Position numbers and translations under genes: made by a program
In this document: in pieces, positions 1 to 7,616 of the stretch
Position numbering within the stretch: position 1 is the stretch's first letter
Layout of the letters: every line of letters starts with the position of its first letter
From: Allobosea sp.
GTDB lineage: Bacteria; Pseudomonadota; Alphaproteobacteria; Rhizobiales; Kaistiaceae
DNA: 64,000 nt
Direction: 5' to 3'
Assembly (NCBI GenBank): GCA_017307955.1
Contig: JAFKFV010000009.1
Coordinates: forward strand, 1-64,000
The notes under the pieces: model-generated
What the model was told of the DNA's origin: nothing
The model's input: only the letters and a program-made list of their open reading frames with translations
Database searches by the model: none

Positions 1-117
1 GAGCCCTACGCCTATATCGCCGACGTTCTCCAGCGCATGGCGGACGGTCACCCCGTCAACCGGCTCGACGAGCTCCTGCCATGGGCATGGAAAGCGGGAA
101 ATCCTGTCAATAGCTGA
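1..117 (+). CDS. tnpC: IS66-family transposase TnpC, C-terminal end only (partial)
   Basis: Frame 1 is open from the window edge to a TGA at 115-117. The residues include PYAYIADVLQRM and the run NRLDELLPWAW, which match the C-terminal signature of IS66 TnpC proteins (usually VNRIDELLPWNW). Only 38 residues are visible, so completeness of the transposase and of tnpA/tnpB cannot be judged. It reads toward the lytic transglycosylase gene, which is on the other strand, and probably marks an insertion at the edge of the transfer region. I could not identify the terminal inverted repeat of the IS in the following 100 bases. Confidence 0.7.
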   Translation, partial: EPYAYIADVLQRMADGHPVNRLDELLPWAWKAGNPVNS

Positions 118-223
118 CATCAGTGCAGCGCCCGGACGGATACGGTCGTGGTGCCTGTCTCTGCCCCCTGCATCCTCCATGCTGCGCCAGAGCCCGATGA
201 TGTGCGAAAGACGGTTGCGAGGA

Positions 224-940
224 TCATGGCCTTGGCCTCTCCGCCGCCCGTGCGACGAACAGACCGGCGGACGGCGGCACGATCGCGGAAACGTCGCGCA
301 CCGGCGTTGCAGCGGGCGCGTCGCTCGAGGCGCGTTCGGTCGGCGCGGCATCGGCAGCAGTCGGGCTTGTCTGCTGTACCGCAAACAGCGGCGCACGGGT
401 CCAGGCGAGCGGATCGGCCGCTGCAACCACGAGTGAATTGACAGTCCCGCCGTCGATGATCGGCGCGATCGCGGCGACATAGGCCCGCGTTTCGGCGGGC
501 AGCGGGCGACCGGAAAGCGAGGCTTCGTAGCGACCGGGACCAGCATTATAAGCTGCCAGCATCGCGGTGATGCTCCCGTATCGGTCGTGCAGCTCACGCA
601 GATAGGCCGTGCCCGCAAGAATGTTGTCGCGGGGGTCGTAAGCGTTGCCGCCGAGTTGGTGGCGCGCGCGCAGATCGCCCCAGGTGTCTGGCATGATCTG
701 CATCAGGCCCATTGCACCGGCCGAGGAGATCGCGCGCGGATCACCAGCACTTTCGACGCGAAGCACCGCCCTGATCCATGTCACCGGCACGCCGAAGCGC
801 TGCGAGGCTTCCGCAATATGAGCGGCGTAGGGATCGCTCGCCGTCGGTCGCTGGGCCGGCTCCGGCTGTGCCCAGGCCACCGGCGTCGTCAAGGCGGAGA
901 GCGACAGGCCGGTAAGCAGAAGGAGGACGGTGCTGCGCAT
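224..940 (-). CDS. Lytic transglycosylase, conjugation type (VirB1/TraL-like, SLT domain)
   Basis: A 238-residue secreted protein that should cut peptidoglycan so that the conjugation apparatus can cross the cell wall. The start at 940 is preceded by GGAAGGA at 8 bases and gives a clean signal peptide (MRSTVLLLLTGLSLSALTTP...AWA). The SLT domain occupies about residues 35-150: the catalytic Glu lies in RVESAGDP, followed by SSAGAMGLMQIMPDTW, then NILAGTAYLRELHDRYG and the AAYNAGPG block. The C-terminal 80 residues are Ala/Pro/Thr-rich and variable. It follows the DUF736 gene with a 4-base gap, so it is the last visible gene of the repA-to-transfer operon. In related elements a relaxase gene usually lies further downstream. 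Confidence 0.9.
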   Translation of the reverse strand: MRSTVLLLLTGLSLSALTTPVAWAQPEPAQRPTASDPYAAHIAEASQRFGVPVTWIRAVLRVESAGDPRAISSAGAMGLMQIMPDTWGDLRARHQLGGNAYDPRDNILAGTAYLRELHDRYGSITAMLAAYNAGPGRYEASLSGRPLPAETRAYVAAIAPIIDGGTVNSLVVAAADPLAWTRAPLFAVQQTSPTAADAAPTERASSDAPAATPVRDVSAIVPPSAGLFVARAAERPRP

Positions 941-944
941 GGCG

Positions 945-1292
945 TCAGTCCTTCCCGCCGCGAGCCGAAGGGCGGCTCCAGTGCAGCGACCATGCGCTGC
1001 CGGCATCATCGTCGCGGAACAGGTTGGCGCGGATCGGCTGCGCCAAGGCGGGATCGTCGATGGCGAGCGCGATATACTCGCCGGCTCGTTCTCCGGTGCG
1101 TTTCCAGCCCGCACCGATCTCCGGGCCGGGTTCGGCACCGCCGTCGTCGCTGGCGTGGATGCGATAGTCCGGTGCGTTCTCGGCGTCGGACGGTTCGGCC
1201 GGAACGAGAACGATGTCGCGGAAGAGCGTCAGCGTCTCGATGCGTCCGGTGAAGCCGGATTGCTCGCGGGTGAATTGACCGATCTGTGGCAT
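945..1292 (-). CDS. DUF736 family protein (ICE-associated), copy 1
   Basis: A 115-residue protein that begins MPQIGQFTREQSGFTGRIETL and contains the DUF736 landmarks: a beta-rich core, a central acidic stretch, GAGWKR, and the ending IRANLFRD...WSLHWSRP. The start at 1292 has GGAG 6 bases upstream. DUF736 proteins are found almost only on alphaproteobacterial plasmids and ICEs next to traF and repA; their biochemical role is not known to me. A second, more canonical copy is at 6717-7040. This copy is more diverged, with an acidic insert (AEPSDAENAP, DDGGAEPGP), so the two may have separate roles. It sits between the signal peptidase and the lytic transglycosylase in the same operon. Confidence 0.85.
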   Translation of the reverse strand: MPQIGQFTREQSGFTGRIETLTLFRDIVLVPAEPSDAENAPDYRIHASDDGGAEPGPEIGAGWKRTGERAGEYIALAIDDPALAQPIRANLFRDDDAGSAWSLHWSRPSARGGKD

Positions 1293-1359
1293 GGGTATCT
1301 CCGTGGCGGTGGCGTTGGGGATGCCGCCGGCGAGCACCGCCCTCGCCGGGGACAAGCGG

Positions 1360-1905
1360 TCAGCGTGTGGCGGCGCGCCAGACGAAGCGGCCGTCGCCGT
1401 CCTCTTCGGTGTAGAGCGGCGTCGCCTTGCCGATGACGGTGCGCGTCGGGATCGGGCCGAAGTAGCGGCCGTCCAGGCTGTCACGGACATCAGGATTCAT
1501 GAGGAAGATTGCGCCGTCCGCGATGCGTCGGCAGCCCCGCCAGACTGGCAATTCGCGGCCAACCCGGTCGCGGTCGAGGGCCTCGCCGAGCGGCACGGCA
1601 TCGACGGTGATGGAGCCGCCGGTGCGGCAGACCTGTTGACCGGGAAGCCCCATGACCCGCTTCATCAGCGGTACGCCGCGGCCGATATAGCCGCGTTCCA
1701 CCATGAAGTCGGCGAGCGGCTGATCGGGCATGACGGCGACCAGATCGCCGATTTCCAGATGGCGCGGCGGATCGAGATCATAGAAGCCGATCGGCACGCT
1801 GGCGGAGGCGTTCCAGACGAGGCGCAGCGGCGTCGGGATGAACGCTGCGATGGCGACGCCCATCACGGAAAAATACGTCACCATGACATAGCCGAAGCGG
1901 GTCAT
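1360..1905 (-). CDS. traF: S26-family signal peptidase, conjugative transfer TraF type
   Basis: A 181-residue membrane-anchored serine protease. Residues 5-28 form one transmembrane segment. The catalytic Ser is S36 in SVPIGFYD, and the catalytic Lys is K82 in MKRVMGLPGQ; both motifs are characteristic of S26 peptidases. TraF of IncP plasmids processes and circularises the TrbC pilin, so this gene implies a trb-type mating apparatus on the element. The ATG at 1905 overlaps the stop of the DUF2840 gene by four bases (ATGA), which fixes the start and suggests translational coupling. No pilin gene is seen in the window. Confidence 0.9.
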   Translation of the reverse strand: MTRFGYVMVTYFSVMGVAIAAFIPTPLRLVWNASASVPIGFYDLDPPRHLEIGDLVAVMPDQPLADFMVERGYIGRGVPLMKRVMGLPGQQVCRTGGSITVDAVPLGEALDRDRVGRELPVWRGCRRIADGAIFLMNPDVRDSLDGRYFGPIPTRTVIGKATPLYTEEDGDGRFVWRAATR

Positions 1906-2423
1906 TGCCCGATCTCCCGCCGCTTGAGCCATGCTTGATGGCGTTCCATCGTGTAGGGACGCGGCTCCTGGCCGACGCTCATCCGGTTCGCGACATGCCG
2001 CCAGTGATCGGGAGCGACGTCGCAAGCATCGATGCCGACGGCCTCCACCGCGTCGATGTGGCGAAGCACCTGTTCGACCTTGGGCCAGCCTTCGATCTTC
2101 AGCAGGATGTCGCCACCGGGCCGCACGAAGGGCAGCGTCTGATAGGCTTCACCCGGCTCGACAGGCCGCACGATGTCGATGCGCGAGATGATCGTGCCGA
2201 AGTCATTGGCCGCCCAGCGGACGAAGGCGAAAACGCTGCCGGGCCGGTAGGAGAAGAGGCGCCGCTTGCGGTCGAGCACCTGCTCGTGTGCTTCTCGGCC
2301 GAATCTGATCCAGTTCTCGATCCGCTTCTCGATATGCGTCAGTTCGACATGCGTGAGGTTGTCGATGGGACGCGCGAGCGGCACGGAGCCGCCGCGCGCG
2401 CGGGGAGCCGCGGTGCCGGTCAT
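1902..2423 (-). CDS. DUF2840 domain protein
   Basis: A 173-residue soluble protein with the DUF2840 pattern: an N-terminal helix THIEKRIENWIRFGR, then RLFSYRPGSVFAFVRWAANDFGT and IDIVRPVEPGEAYQTLPFV. The family is restricted to ICE and plasmid operons that also carry traF and repA. I know of no established function. Both ends overlap neighbours by 4 bases (with traF at 1902-1905 and with the ribbon-helix-helix gene at 2420-2423), so it is translated as part of a tightly coupled operon. Confidence 0.85.
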   Translation of the reverse strand: MTGTAAPRARGGSVPLARPIDNLTHVELTHIEKRIENWIRFGREAHEQVLDRKRRLFSYRPGSVFAFVRWAANDFGTIISRIDIVRPVEPGEAYQTLPFVRPGGDILLKIEGWPKVEQVLRHIDAVEAVGIDACDVAPDHWRHVANRMSVGQEPRPYTMERHQAWLKRREIGQ

Positions 2424-2671
2424 GGGGTATCTCCTTCGGTTTGGGGGAATTCGCGGGCGAGCAGGTCGCGCAACATGTCGGCGACGGTGACGCCGCGCCG
2501 GAACGCGGCGATCTTGATCCGGCCGCGCAGCTCGGGCGTCACGTCGATGGTGAGCCGCGCGGTGAAGCCGGCGGCCTCACCGTCGCGGGCTGGCGCCTCC
2601 GGCGCCTTGATCCAGCGTTCGGGATCGGCCGGCCTTGCAGCGAACTTCTTTCGGGTCGGGCGCTCGCTCAT
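2420..2671 (-). CDS. Ribbon-helix-helix DNA-binding protein, partition partner of ParA
   Basis: An 83-residue basic protein. Residues about 38-70 fit a ribbon-helix-helix fold: a beta strand FTARLTIDVTPELRGRIKIAA, then FRRGVTVADMLRDLLAREF. The N-terminal 35 residues are rich in Lys, Arg, Pro and Ala and look disordered. It directly follows parA with a 4-base overlap and is therefore likely the centromere-binding half of a type Ib-like partition system, although no cognate repeat array was found beyond the iterons inside repA. It may also repress the operon, as ParG/CopG-like proteins do. Confidence 0.75.
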   Translation of the reverse strand: MSERPTRKKFAARPADPERWIKAPEAPARDGEAAGFTARLTIDVTPELRGRIKIAAFRRGVTVADMLRDLLAREFPQTEGDTP

Positions 2672-3321
2672 CGCGCGGCCCTCCCGATGCGGAGCCGATC
2701 GATTTCGTCCGCCAGCGCCGCGATCTCGCGCGCGGCGGGCGTGTCGTGGTCCAGCTCAGACACCAGCCGGCCTGATTGCGCGGCAGCGGCGAAGGCAATG
2801 CGCTGGCCGATGGTCGTGGCGAGCACCGGCGGATCGTGATCGGCGAGTGTCTCGGCCGTTTCGCGGGCGAGCACGGTGCGAGCGCCGCAACGGTTGAGGA
2901 CGAAGCGAGCGGCCAATTCCGGCCGGTAGATGCGTGCTTCGGTGAGAAGTGCCAGCATCTCGGCTGAAGCCCAACCGTCGAGCGGCGACGGCTGCACCGG
3001 GATCAACACCAGATCGGCGGCGAGCAATGCCGAGCGCATCAGGGCGGCAACGCGCGGCGGCCCGTCGATCACGATATAATCGGTGTCACGAGCCAGTTCC
3101 GGCGCTTCCCGGTGCAGCGTGTCTCGGGCGAGGCCCAGGACGCCGAACGCACGGGCGAGGCCCTCGCGACTGCGTTGCTCAGACCAATCGAGCGCCGAGC
3201 CCTGTGGGTCCGCGTCGATCAGCGTGACGCGCTTTCCCTGCCGCGCCCACGCGCCCGCCAGATTCAACGCCAGCGTCGTCTTGCCGACACCGCCCTTCTG
3301 GTTGAGGAGCGCCACGATCAT
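2668..3321 (-). CDS. parA: ParA-family partition ATPase
   Basis: A 217-residue small ParA/MinD-type ATPase that begins directly at the deviant Walker A motif (KGGVGKTT, residues 9-16), with Walker A' in LIDADPQGSALDWS and Walker B in YIVIDGPPR. There is no N-terminal HTH domain, which is typical of type Ib ParA (short ParA). It lies between repA and the ribbon-helix-helix gene with 4-base overlaps on both sides. The expected role is stable maintenance of the excised circular form of the element. Confidence 0.9.
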   Translation of the reverse strand: MIVALLNQKGGVGKTTLALNLAGAWARQGKRVTLIDADPQGSALDWSEQRSREGLARAFGVLGLARDTLHREAPELARDTDYIVIDGPPRVAALMRSALLAADLVLIPVQPSPLDGWASAEMLALLTEARIYRPELAARFVLNRCGARTVLARETAETLADHDPPVLATTIGQRIAFAAAAQSGRLVSELDHDTPAAREIAALADEIDRLRIGRAAR

Positions 3322-4502
3322 GAGCGGCCTCCCGAGCGATCGTCGAAAGGCAGGCGCAGGGCATGCGAAGGTTCGGCATCCGTAAAGCCATCTTTACGGA
3401 AAGACGATGTGCTCTTATGGTCTGGTTTCGAGCCGTTTCCGCCCTTCCTAGCGGTTACACTGAGGCTCTTCGCAGTGCTCCGGATGAGGTTTTCCACATC
3501 GCGCGCGCGCTCTTCAAGGTTAGATTCTTTGTTAGAATCTAAGTTAAGGGCGCGATTCCGCTTTTTGTTTCCTCGGCTTACACCCGGTTTGGGTTCCTGA
3601 TAGCACGAGCCTCGGGTTCCCGATGGCACGATAGTTCGGGTTCCCGATAGCACGAGGCTATCCACAGCCTGTCCACAGGGCGCGGACGGCTCGAACGCGA
3701 GCAGCGTGCGGCCGCCGATCTCCGTCTCGAGGAACAGCGTGTAGCCCGGCAGCGGCTGGCGACGGATGATGTCGCGCAGCTCGAATGCGAAGCGCTTGAA
3801 CGGCGACAGGCTGCCGGATTTCTGGTGGAGGTGACGGAAATCGAAGCGCCAGCCACCGCGCTGGCGGCCGCCATGCTTCCGGACGATCCGGTAAAGCCAG
3901 CGGTCCAGCCCGCCCGTCAGGTCGAAATAGGCCCGGTCGATGGTCAGCACGAGCGCATCGTCGAGGACGGCGCGATAGAACCAGTCCGGCACGATCAGTT
4001 CGAGGCCGTCGGGACGGCCGGAACGATCGGTGCGCTCCTGCCACTCATTGATCCAGGAGAAACGATGGCGCCGCCCTTCCGCGGGTTGGCGGATGGTGGT
4101 GGAGACCGTGGTGGACTGGAGGCGGTCGAGCGCAGCCTTCAGGCGCTGATAGTCGCGCAAGGACGTGCCGCGGCCGGTGAAGGTGAGGATTTCGTAGGGC
4201 GTGGCAGCCATCAGGCGCGAGGTGCGAAGGCCCGCGTCGCGTGCCTCGACGATCTGGCTCGCCGCCCAGATCAGGATGTCGGCATCCCAGATGGTCGCCA
4301 TGCCGTGATCCGGCACGGCCTCGACGCGGATCGTCACATTGCCCGAGACGAAGTCGATCGGCGCGACGCGATGGGATTTGGAGAGGGAGAAGAAGGGAAA
4401 AGCCATGAGATCCTGCGCGTCTCTTGGCGCGAAATCACCGGGGAGCGCCCGGAACAGATCGAGCTGTCCGCGCTCCGAGAGGGACCGATGCCGCGCCGCC
4501 AT
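3318..4502 (-). CDS. repA: Replication initiator protein A (RPA family)
   Basis: A 394-residue protein of the RepA/RPA initiator family seen in alphaproteobacterial ICEs and plasmids. Recognisable stretches are the N-terminal ERGQLDLFRALPGD, FFSLSKSHRVAPIDF, the winged-helix region around DADILIWAASQI...TPYEILTFTGRGT, and YFDLTGGLDRWLYRIVRKHGG followed by WRFDFRHLHQKSGS. The C-terminal third, from about residue 275, is low-complexity and varies in composition; its coding sequence contains direct repeats and DnaA-box-like sites (see the origin entry at 3490-3677). It is the first gene of the repA-parA-RHH-DUF2840-traF operon. A replication initiator on an ICE suggests that the excised circle can replicate. 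Confidence 0.85.
   Translation of the reverse strand: MAARHRSLSERGQLDLFRALPGDFAPRDAQDLMAFPFFSLSKSHRVAPIDFVSGNVTIRVEAVPDHGMATIWDADILIWAASQIVEARDAGLRTSRLMAATPYEILTFTGRGTSLRDYQRLKAALDRLQSTTVSTTIRQPAEGRRHRFSWINEWQERTDRSGRPDGLELIVPDWFYRAVLDDALVLTIDRAYFDLTGGLDRWLYRIVRKHGGRQRGGWRFDFRHLHQKSGSLSPFKRFAFELRDIIRRQPLPGYTLFLETEIGGRTLLAFEPSAPCGQAVDSLVLSGTRTIVPSGTRGSCYQEPKPGVSRGNKKRNRALNLDSNKESNLEERARDVENLIRSTAKSLSVTARKGGNGSKPDHKSTSSFRKDGFTDAEPSHALRLPFDDRSGGRS
3490..3677. other. Candidate replication origin inside repA (iterons, DnaA-box-like sites, AT-rich palindrome)
   Basis: Three direct repeats of 19 bp start at 3591, 3614 and 3638 (GGGTTCCTGATAGCACGAG and two copies GGGTTCCCGATRGCACGAK), a period of 23-24 bp. 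Directly next to them lie CTATCCACA (3658-3666) and CTGTCCACA (3669-3677), one and two mismatches from the DnaA box TTATCCACA; TTTTCCACA at 3490-3498 is another near match. An AT-rich perfect inverted repeat with arms TTAGATTCT (3520-3528) and AGAATCTAA (3534-3542) lies on the other side. The surroundings are GC-rich, so this AT-rich patch stands out. The arrangement matches an iteron-type origin, with the initiator gene as host sequence. Function is inferred. Confidence 0.55.
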
Positions 4503-4520
4503 TCGGAAAGCCGCCCGCGA

Positions 4521-4802
4521 TCAGCGCGCGTAGCGGCCAGGTTGCGGCGAGGCGGGCAGCGTCTGCCGCTTGGCCGGCAGCACCTGGCCACGCGGATCGG
4601 AGGTCGAGGTGACGGCGCCGCGCGCGGCCCAGGCTTCGAGATCGTCGACGGAATAGACGACGCGGCCGCCGAGCTTGCGATAGGCAGGGCCGGTTCCGTA
4701 GGTCCGGTGCTTTTCCAGCGTACGGGCGGAAAGGCTGAGGAATTCGGCGGCTTCCTTGGTGCGCAGGAAGCGCGGCGGCAAAACGGCGAGTTCGGGTCGC
4801 AT
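4521..4802 (-). CDS. AlpA/excisionase-like helix-turn-helix protein (MerR-type HTH_17)
   Basis: A 93-residue DNA-binding protein. Residues 11-62 contain the winged HTH typical of AlpA/excisionase and RdfS-type proteins: RFLRTKEAAEFLSLSARTLEKHR, then GPAYRKLGGRVVYSVDDLEAW. The start at 4802 is set by GGAGG 7 bases upstream. It lies just upstream of repA, 18 bases away. In Rhizobiales ICEs such proteins act as recombination directionality factors or as activators of the repA-traF operon, so it is a candidate switch for excision; which of these applies cannot be told from the sequence. Confidence 0.8.
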   Translation of the reverse strand: MRPELAVLPPRFLRTKEAAEFLSLSARTLEKHRTYGTGPAYRKLGGRVVYSVDDLEAWAARGAVTSTSDPRGQVLPAKRQTLPASPQPGRYAR

Positions 4803-4942
4803 GGGTCGGGCCTCCGTGGGGTTCGTGAAGACCGCCGACGATCATCGGCGGGACGAAGGCCACGATGGCGAAGCAAAACCGGCGAGTTGCAGTGTGAAGT
4901 TGGGGGGAGCCAAATTCCCACGCCACGGCGACGCGGCGGGGA

Positions 4943-5717
4943 TCAGCGGCGGTGACGATGACGCAGGAGTTTGCGATAGCCGCCCGCGATCATGGCGCGG
5001 GCATCGCGCAGCAGGGACATGACGGCATGGCGGGTCGACGACACCTGCCAGTCGTCGCGCGAGATTCTGCCGACGCGGAAGATCACCTGCGCGATTTCCA
5101 GTTGGGTGGCGCCGTCACGCGCACCGTCGAAGGCTTGCAGCATGCGGCGTGCGCGCGCCCGCTGCTGACGGGTCAGGCGTCGATCAGGAGGAACGGCGCG
5201 GCCATGCAGGGCGGCGAGAAGGCGGGAGATCGCCTCCAGGCGGTCGAAGCCGGTTATGCCGAGCGGCACCATGGCAACGAGGGGACCGGCACCCGCGGCT
5301 GCGTCGACACGGAGGATCTGCGTTTGCTGGGAGGTGTCGAGGTCAAGCAGAGCGTGAGCGTCTTGCCCATCGGCAATCGAGCGGACATCCGAAAGAGCCG
5401 GAGGATAGTCGGTTTCCGGTATCAGCACGTCCGGAGCGGAAGCGAGGACAACGACGCTGGTGTCTTGCTGTGGCAGCCAGAAGACGGGGGCTGTTGGCGG
5501 AGGTTCGAGTGGGTCCACCGGGAAATCGTAACCCCCAGCGCTGCTGGATCGTGTCCGTCAGCGGTGTCGGGTCGGCATCACCCTGGGTGATCGCCGCAAA
5601 ATCCCGGTCATAGGTTTCGTTGCGGCGAAGCCATTCCCAGGCAAGGCCGGATGCTGTCAGTTCCTCGACATGATCGTAGCTTGCCGAGGAACGCCACACA
5701 GATGCGTCGGGCGTCAA
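4943..5717 (-). pseudogene. DUF6499-DUF2285 regulator, split by a frameshift near 5519-5524
   Basis: Two frames together give one protein of about 257 residues. The first part starts at a TTG at 5717 (GGAGGA 4 bases upstream) and encodes the N-terminal domain (SVWRSSASYDHVEELTASG, LAWEWLRRNETYDRDF, RWGLRFP). In the family the sequence then continues with an acidic linker and APVFW; here that continuation (DPLEPPPTAPVFWLPQ) lies in the next frame, 4943-5518. Removing one C from the CCC/GG run at about 5519-5524 restores a continuous reading frame. The second part carries DUF2285 (LTRQQRARARRMLQAFDG, ISRDDWQVSSTRHAVMSLLRDAR, MIAGGYRKLL). It may be a true inactivating mutation, a sequencing error in a C run, or translation of the second part from the GTG at 5518. 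Confidence 0.7.
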
Positions 5718-5833
5718 GCTGTCCTCCGTCGTTGTGGTCTGAAGACTTGCGGAGGGGTCAGATTTCTCGTTCGGGTTGCTTTTCGGAAGACCGGCTTCAG
5801 GCAACGGGTGATGCCGCTGCGGCATCGCCGGGA

Positions 5834-6106
5834 TTATGAACGCTGGCTCTCCCGAACCAGTTGGCGATAACCCTGCTCCGTCATCCAGCGTGCCCGAGCG
5901 AGGTGCGTCTCATGGATGTGCTGACATCGCGTGGGGTCGTTCACGGGGTCGAGGCCGAATAGAACCTGCACCGCCTCCCGCCAGTCCGCGCCGTCGCGCG
6001 CTGAATCGAGCAGGCGCAGATAGAGCACCATGTGCTCGCGATCATAGGGCGTGAGCGCGTGGCTCGATGGTGGCTCGTCCAGAAACTGCGGGGTTACTTG
6101 TCCCAT
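5834..6106 (-). CDS. DUF2285 domain protein, short form
   Basis: A 90-residue protein that consists almost only of a DUF2285 domain: LTPYDREHMVLYLRLLDSARDG, DWREAVQVLFGLDP and HLARARWMTEQGYRQLV. These domains resemble small HTH DNA-binding units and are found next to repA in ICEs. It is 117 bases upstream of the split DUF6499-DUF2285 gene and shares the C-terminal GYRxLxR ending with it. It could partly substitute for the broken gene. Confidence 0.8.
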   Translation of the reverse strand: MGQVTPQFLDEPPSSHALTPYDREHMVLYLRLLDSARDGADWREAVQVLFGLDPVNDPTRCQHIHETHLARARWMTEQGYRQLVRESQRS

Positions 6107-6211
6107 CTCGGCACCGTTAATCTTTTGCCAACTATAGCGAACCTTTCACGTGCGCAACAGCGGCAGGGAAACGATAATAGTCGGGTTGGGGTGGGCGTCG
6201 CCAGATGATCG

Positions 6212-6463
6212 CTATCGCTTCGTCTGAAGATTGCGCTCATGAAGCAGCAGCACGCCTTCTCCCTTGTCGGTGGACAGGAGAACGATACCCGCAGCCTCGA
6301 GCGCCCGGCGGACCTGATCGCGCGTAGTCTCATAGACCTCAAAACCGTTTTCCGATTCGAGGCGCTTGAGCGCGGTCAATGATACTCGGGCCTTGTCAGC
6401 GAGCGTCTCCTGTGTCCATGCCAGCAACGCGCGTGCGGCCCGTGATTGTCGGGCGGTGATCAT
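6212..6463 (-). CDS. XRE-family helix-turn-helix regulator
   Basis: An 83-residue regulator with an N-terminal HTH (residues about 1-35): ITARQSRAARALLAWTQETLADKARVSLTALKRLE, in which TQETLADKARVSLTALKRLE is the helix-turn-helix. The C-terminal half has the common pattern of these short regulators, VRRALEAAGIVLL. The start at 6463 has AGGTG at 7 bases. It is transcribed in the same direction as the DUF2285 genes and probably controls expression of the repA module. Confidence 0.85.
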   Translation of the reverse strand: MITARQSRAARALLAWTQETLADKARVSLTALKRLESENGFEVYETTRDQVRRALEAAGIVLLSTDKGEGVLLLHERNLQTKR

Positions 6464-6678
6464 CCATGATCACCTCCCACACAGACCTACGCGCTTACCA
6501 AAACTACGGCTATAATAGTCGCTCTTGGTGGTGAGAGCGAGTAAAATGATCGTTGCAGGATGCAGGTTGTCTGTGCGTCGCACTGAACCGATTCGGTCGC
6601 TTTCAGCGCGACCTGTGTCGAGTGGAAGGCGCGGATGATGTCGATATTCCGGAGACCGCGTCGATCGCCCACATGGCT
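6464..6678. other. Intergenic, no gene seen
   Basis: About 215 bases between the XRE gene and the DUF736 terminator. The part next to the XRE gene is AT-richer than the rest (ACTACGGCTATAATAGTCG at 6502-6520 includes TATAAT on the top strand and is a plausible promoter element). No convincing reading frame or RNA gene was seen. Confidence 0.4.
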
Positions 6679-6707
6679 AAGGCCCCGGCCGATCCGGCCG
6701 GGGCCTT
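6679..6707 (-). terminator. Perfect 13-bp hairpin downstream of DUF736 copy 2
   Basis: The arms AAGGCCCCGGCCG (6679-6691) and CGGCCGGGGCCTT (6695-6707) are perfectly complementary, with a 3-base loop. The hairpin sits 9 bases after the stop codon of the DUF736 gene. There is only a weak T tract on either strand, so it could work as a terminator in both directions or as an mRNA 3' stabiliser. Confidence 0.7.
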
Positions 6708-6716
6708 GATTGAGGC

Positions 6717-7040
6717 TCAGTCGCCCCGCCGACCGTTCGGGCGGGACCAGATGAGCGAGAAGGTATCGCCTTCCTCGTCATCGAAGAGGTTGGCGTAGAT
6801 CGGGGCGTTGAAGCTCGGATCGTCGAGCTTGAGGCCCAGATAAGGACGGTCTTCGTTGGAGCGCTTGGACCAGGCGGCGCCGATCTCGGCGCGACCGATC
6901 ATGACGCGGTGGCTGGGGGCGTTTTCGCCGGTGGCGCGCTGGTCAGGGACGATGCGGACGTTCTTGGCCTGGACGCTGAGGGTTGCGATGTCGCCGGTGA
7001 ACTCGTTGCCGGTCTTCTTGAAGGTGCCGATGGTCGCCAT
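6717..7040 (-). CDS. DUF736 family protein, copy 2 (canonical form)
   Basis: A 107-residue protein beginning MATIGTFKKTGNEFTGDIATL, with the family landmarks VRIVPD, ENAPSHRVMIGRAEIGAAW and the C-terminal PIYANLFDDEEGDTFSLIWSRP. The start at 7040 is preceded by GGAG at 7 bases. It is monocistronic: a strong hairpin follows its stop, and a leader hairpin (7065-7085) precedes it. This is the more canonical of the two DUF736 copies in the window. Function unknown; the family is restricted to mobile elements. Confidence 0.9.
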   Translation of the reverse strand: MATIGTFKKTGNEFTGDIATLSVQAKNVRIVPDQRATGENAPSHRVMIGRAEIGAAWSKRSNEDRPYLGLKLDDPSFNAPIYANLFDDEEGDTFSLIWSRPNGRRGD

Positions 7041-7616
7041 TGTAAGTCTCCGTTTTCCGTTCCCGAGACCGCACCATGCGGCCTCGATGGCGATCGGTTG
7101 GCCGGAGGCGACCGACGACGCATCGCTTGCGACCGCAGCAACGCGGAGGACGGCGCGGAAGCGATTTTCTTGTCTCGCGAGGAATGACGGCCCCGGCCGG
7201 CAGGGGAAGAAAGTCGAGACGCGCTGTTGCGGCATAGGCGGTCGAGGCGTTAGCCGTCCCTCGGGCAGATCCGCCCATTGGAGAGGCCGTTTGGAGCGCT
7301 CGCTGAACGGATGGCAAGCGGAGACGGTGGCGACCACCCTCACCTTCGACTGGCTACCCGCGCTTACCGTCGCGCGTTCCCTGAGGTCAGACCGTGATTC
7401 TCGCTCTTCCCACCGGAGCGCCGGTAAGAACGCCAACCTCACAGCCTAAGTGTCCGCCGCGCGAGAGGCTCCCCTTGGCACATAGGCAGCAACCAGCGCC
7501 GCCCGTGCGTGGGCCGCCACGACTCTGCGTCAAGCCGCTGCTCTATGCCAAGCGTTTCAACGACGATGCGACTAGCCTTTTGGCCTCATCTGATCCGCCA
7601 CGCCGTGGTATAGATC
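7041..7616. other. Non-coding 576-bp stretch with a leader hairpin
   Basis: No believable gene was found. Close to the DUF736 start, on the minus-strand mRNA, the arms at 7065-7073 and 7077-7085 form a 9-bp hairpin with one G-U pair (GAGACCGCA / TGCGGCCTC on the top strand). It ends 24 bases before the start codon and may be a regulatory leader like those of other genes of this element. The rest (7090-7616) shows no repeat or reading frame that I can support. Confidence 0.4.

Noticed and set aside
118..223. Terminal inverted repeat of the IS66 element
   Set aside because: No convincing IS66-type end sequence could be recognised downstream of the transposase fragment, so no boundary was annotated.
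6487..6672. 61-codon frame between XRE and DUF736
   Set aside because: No ribosome site, no compositional support, overlaps a promoter-like region.
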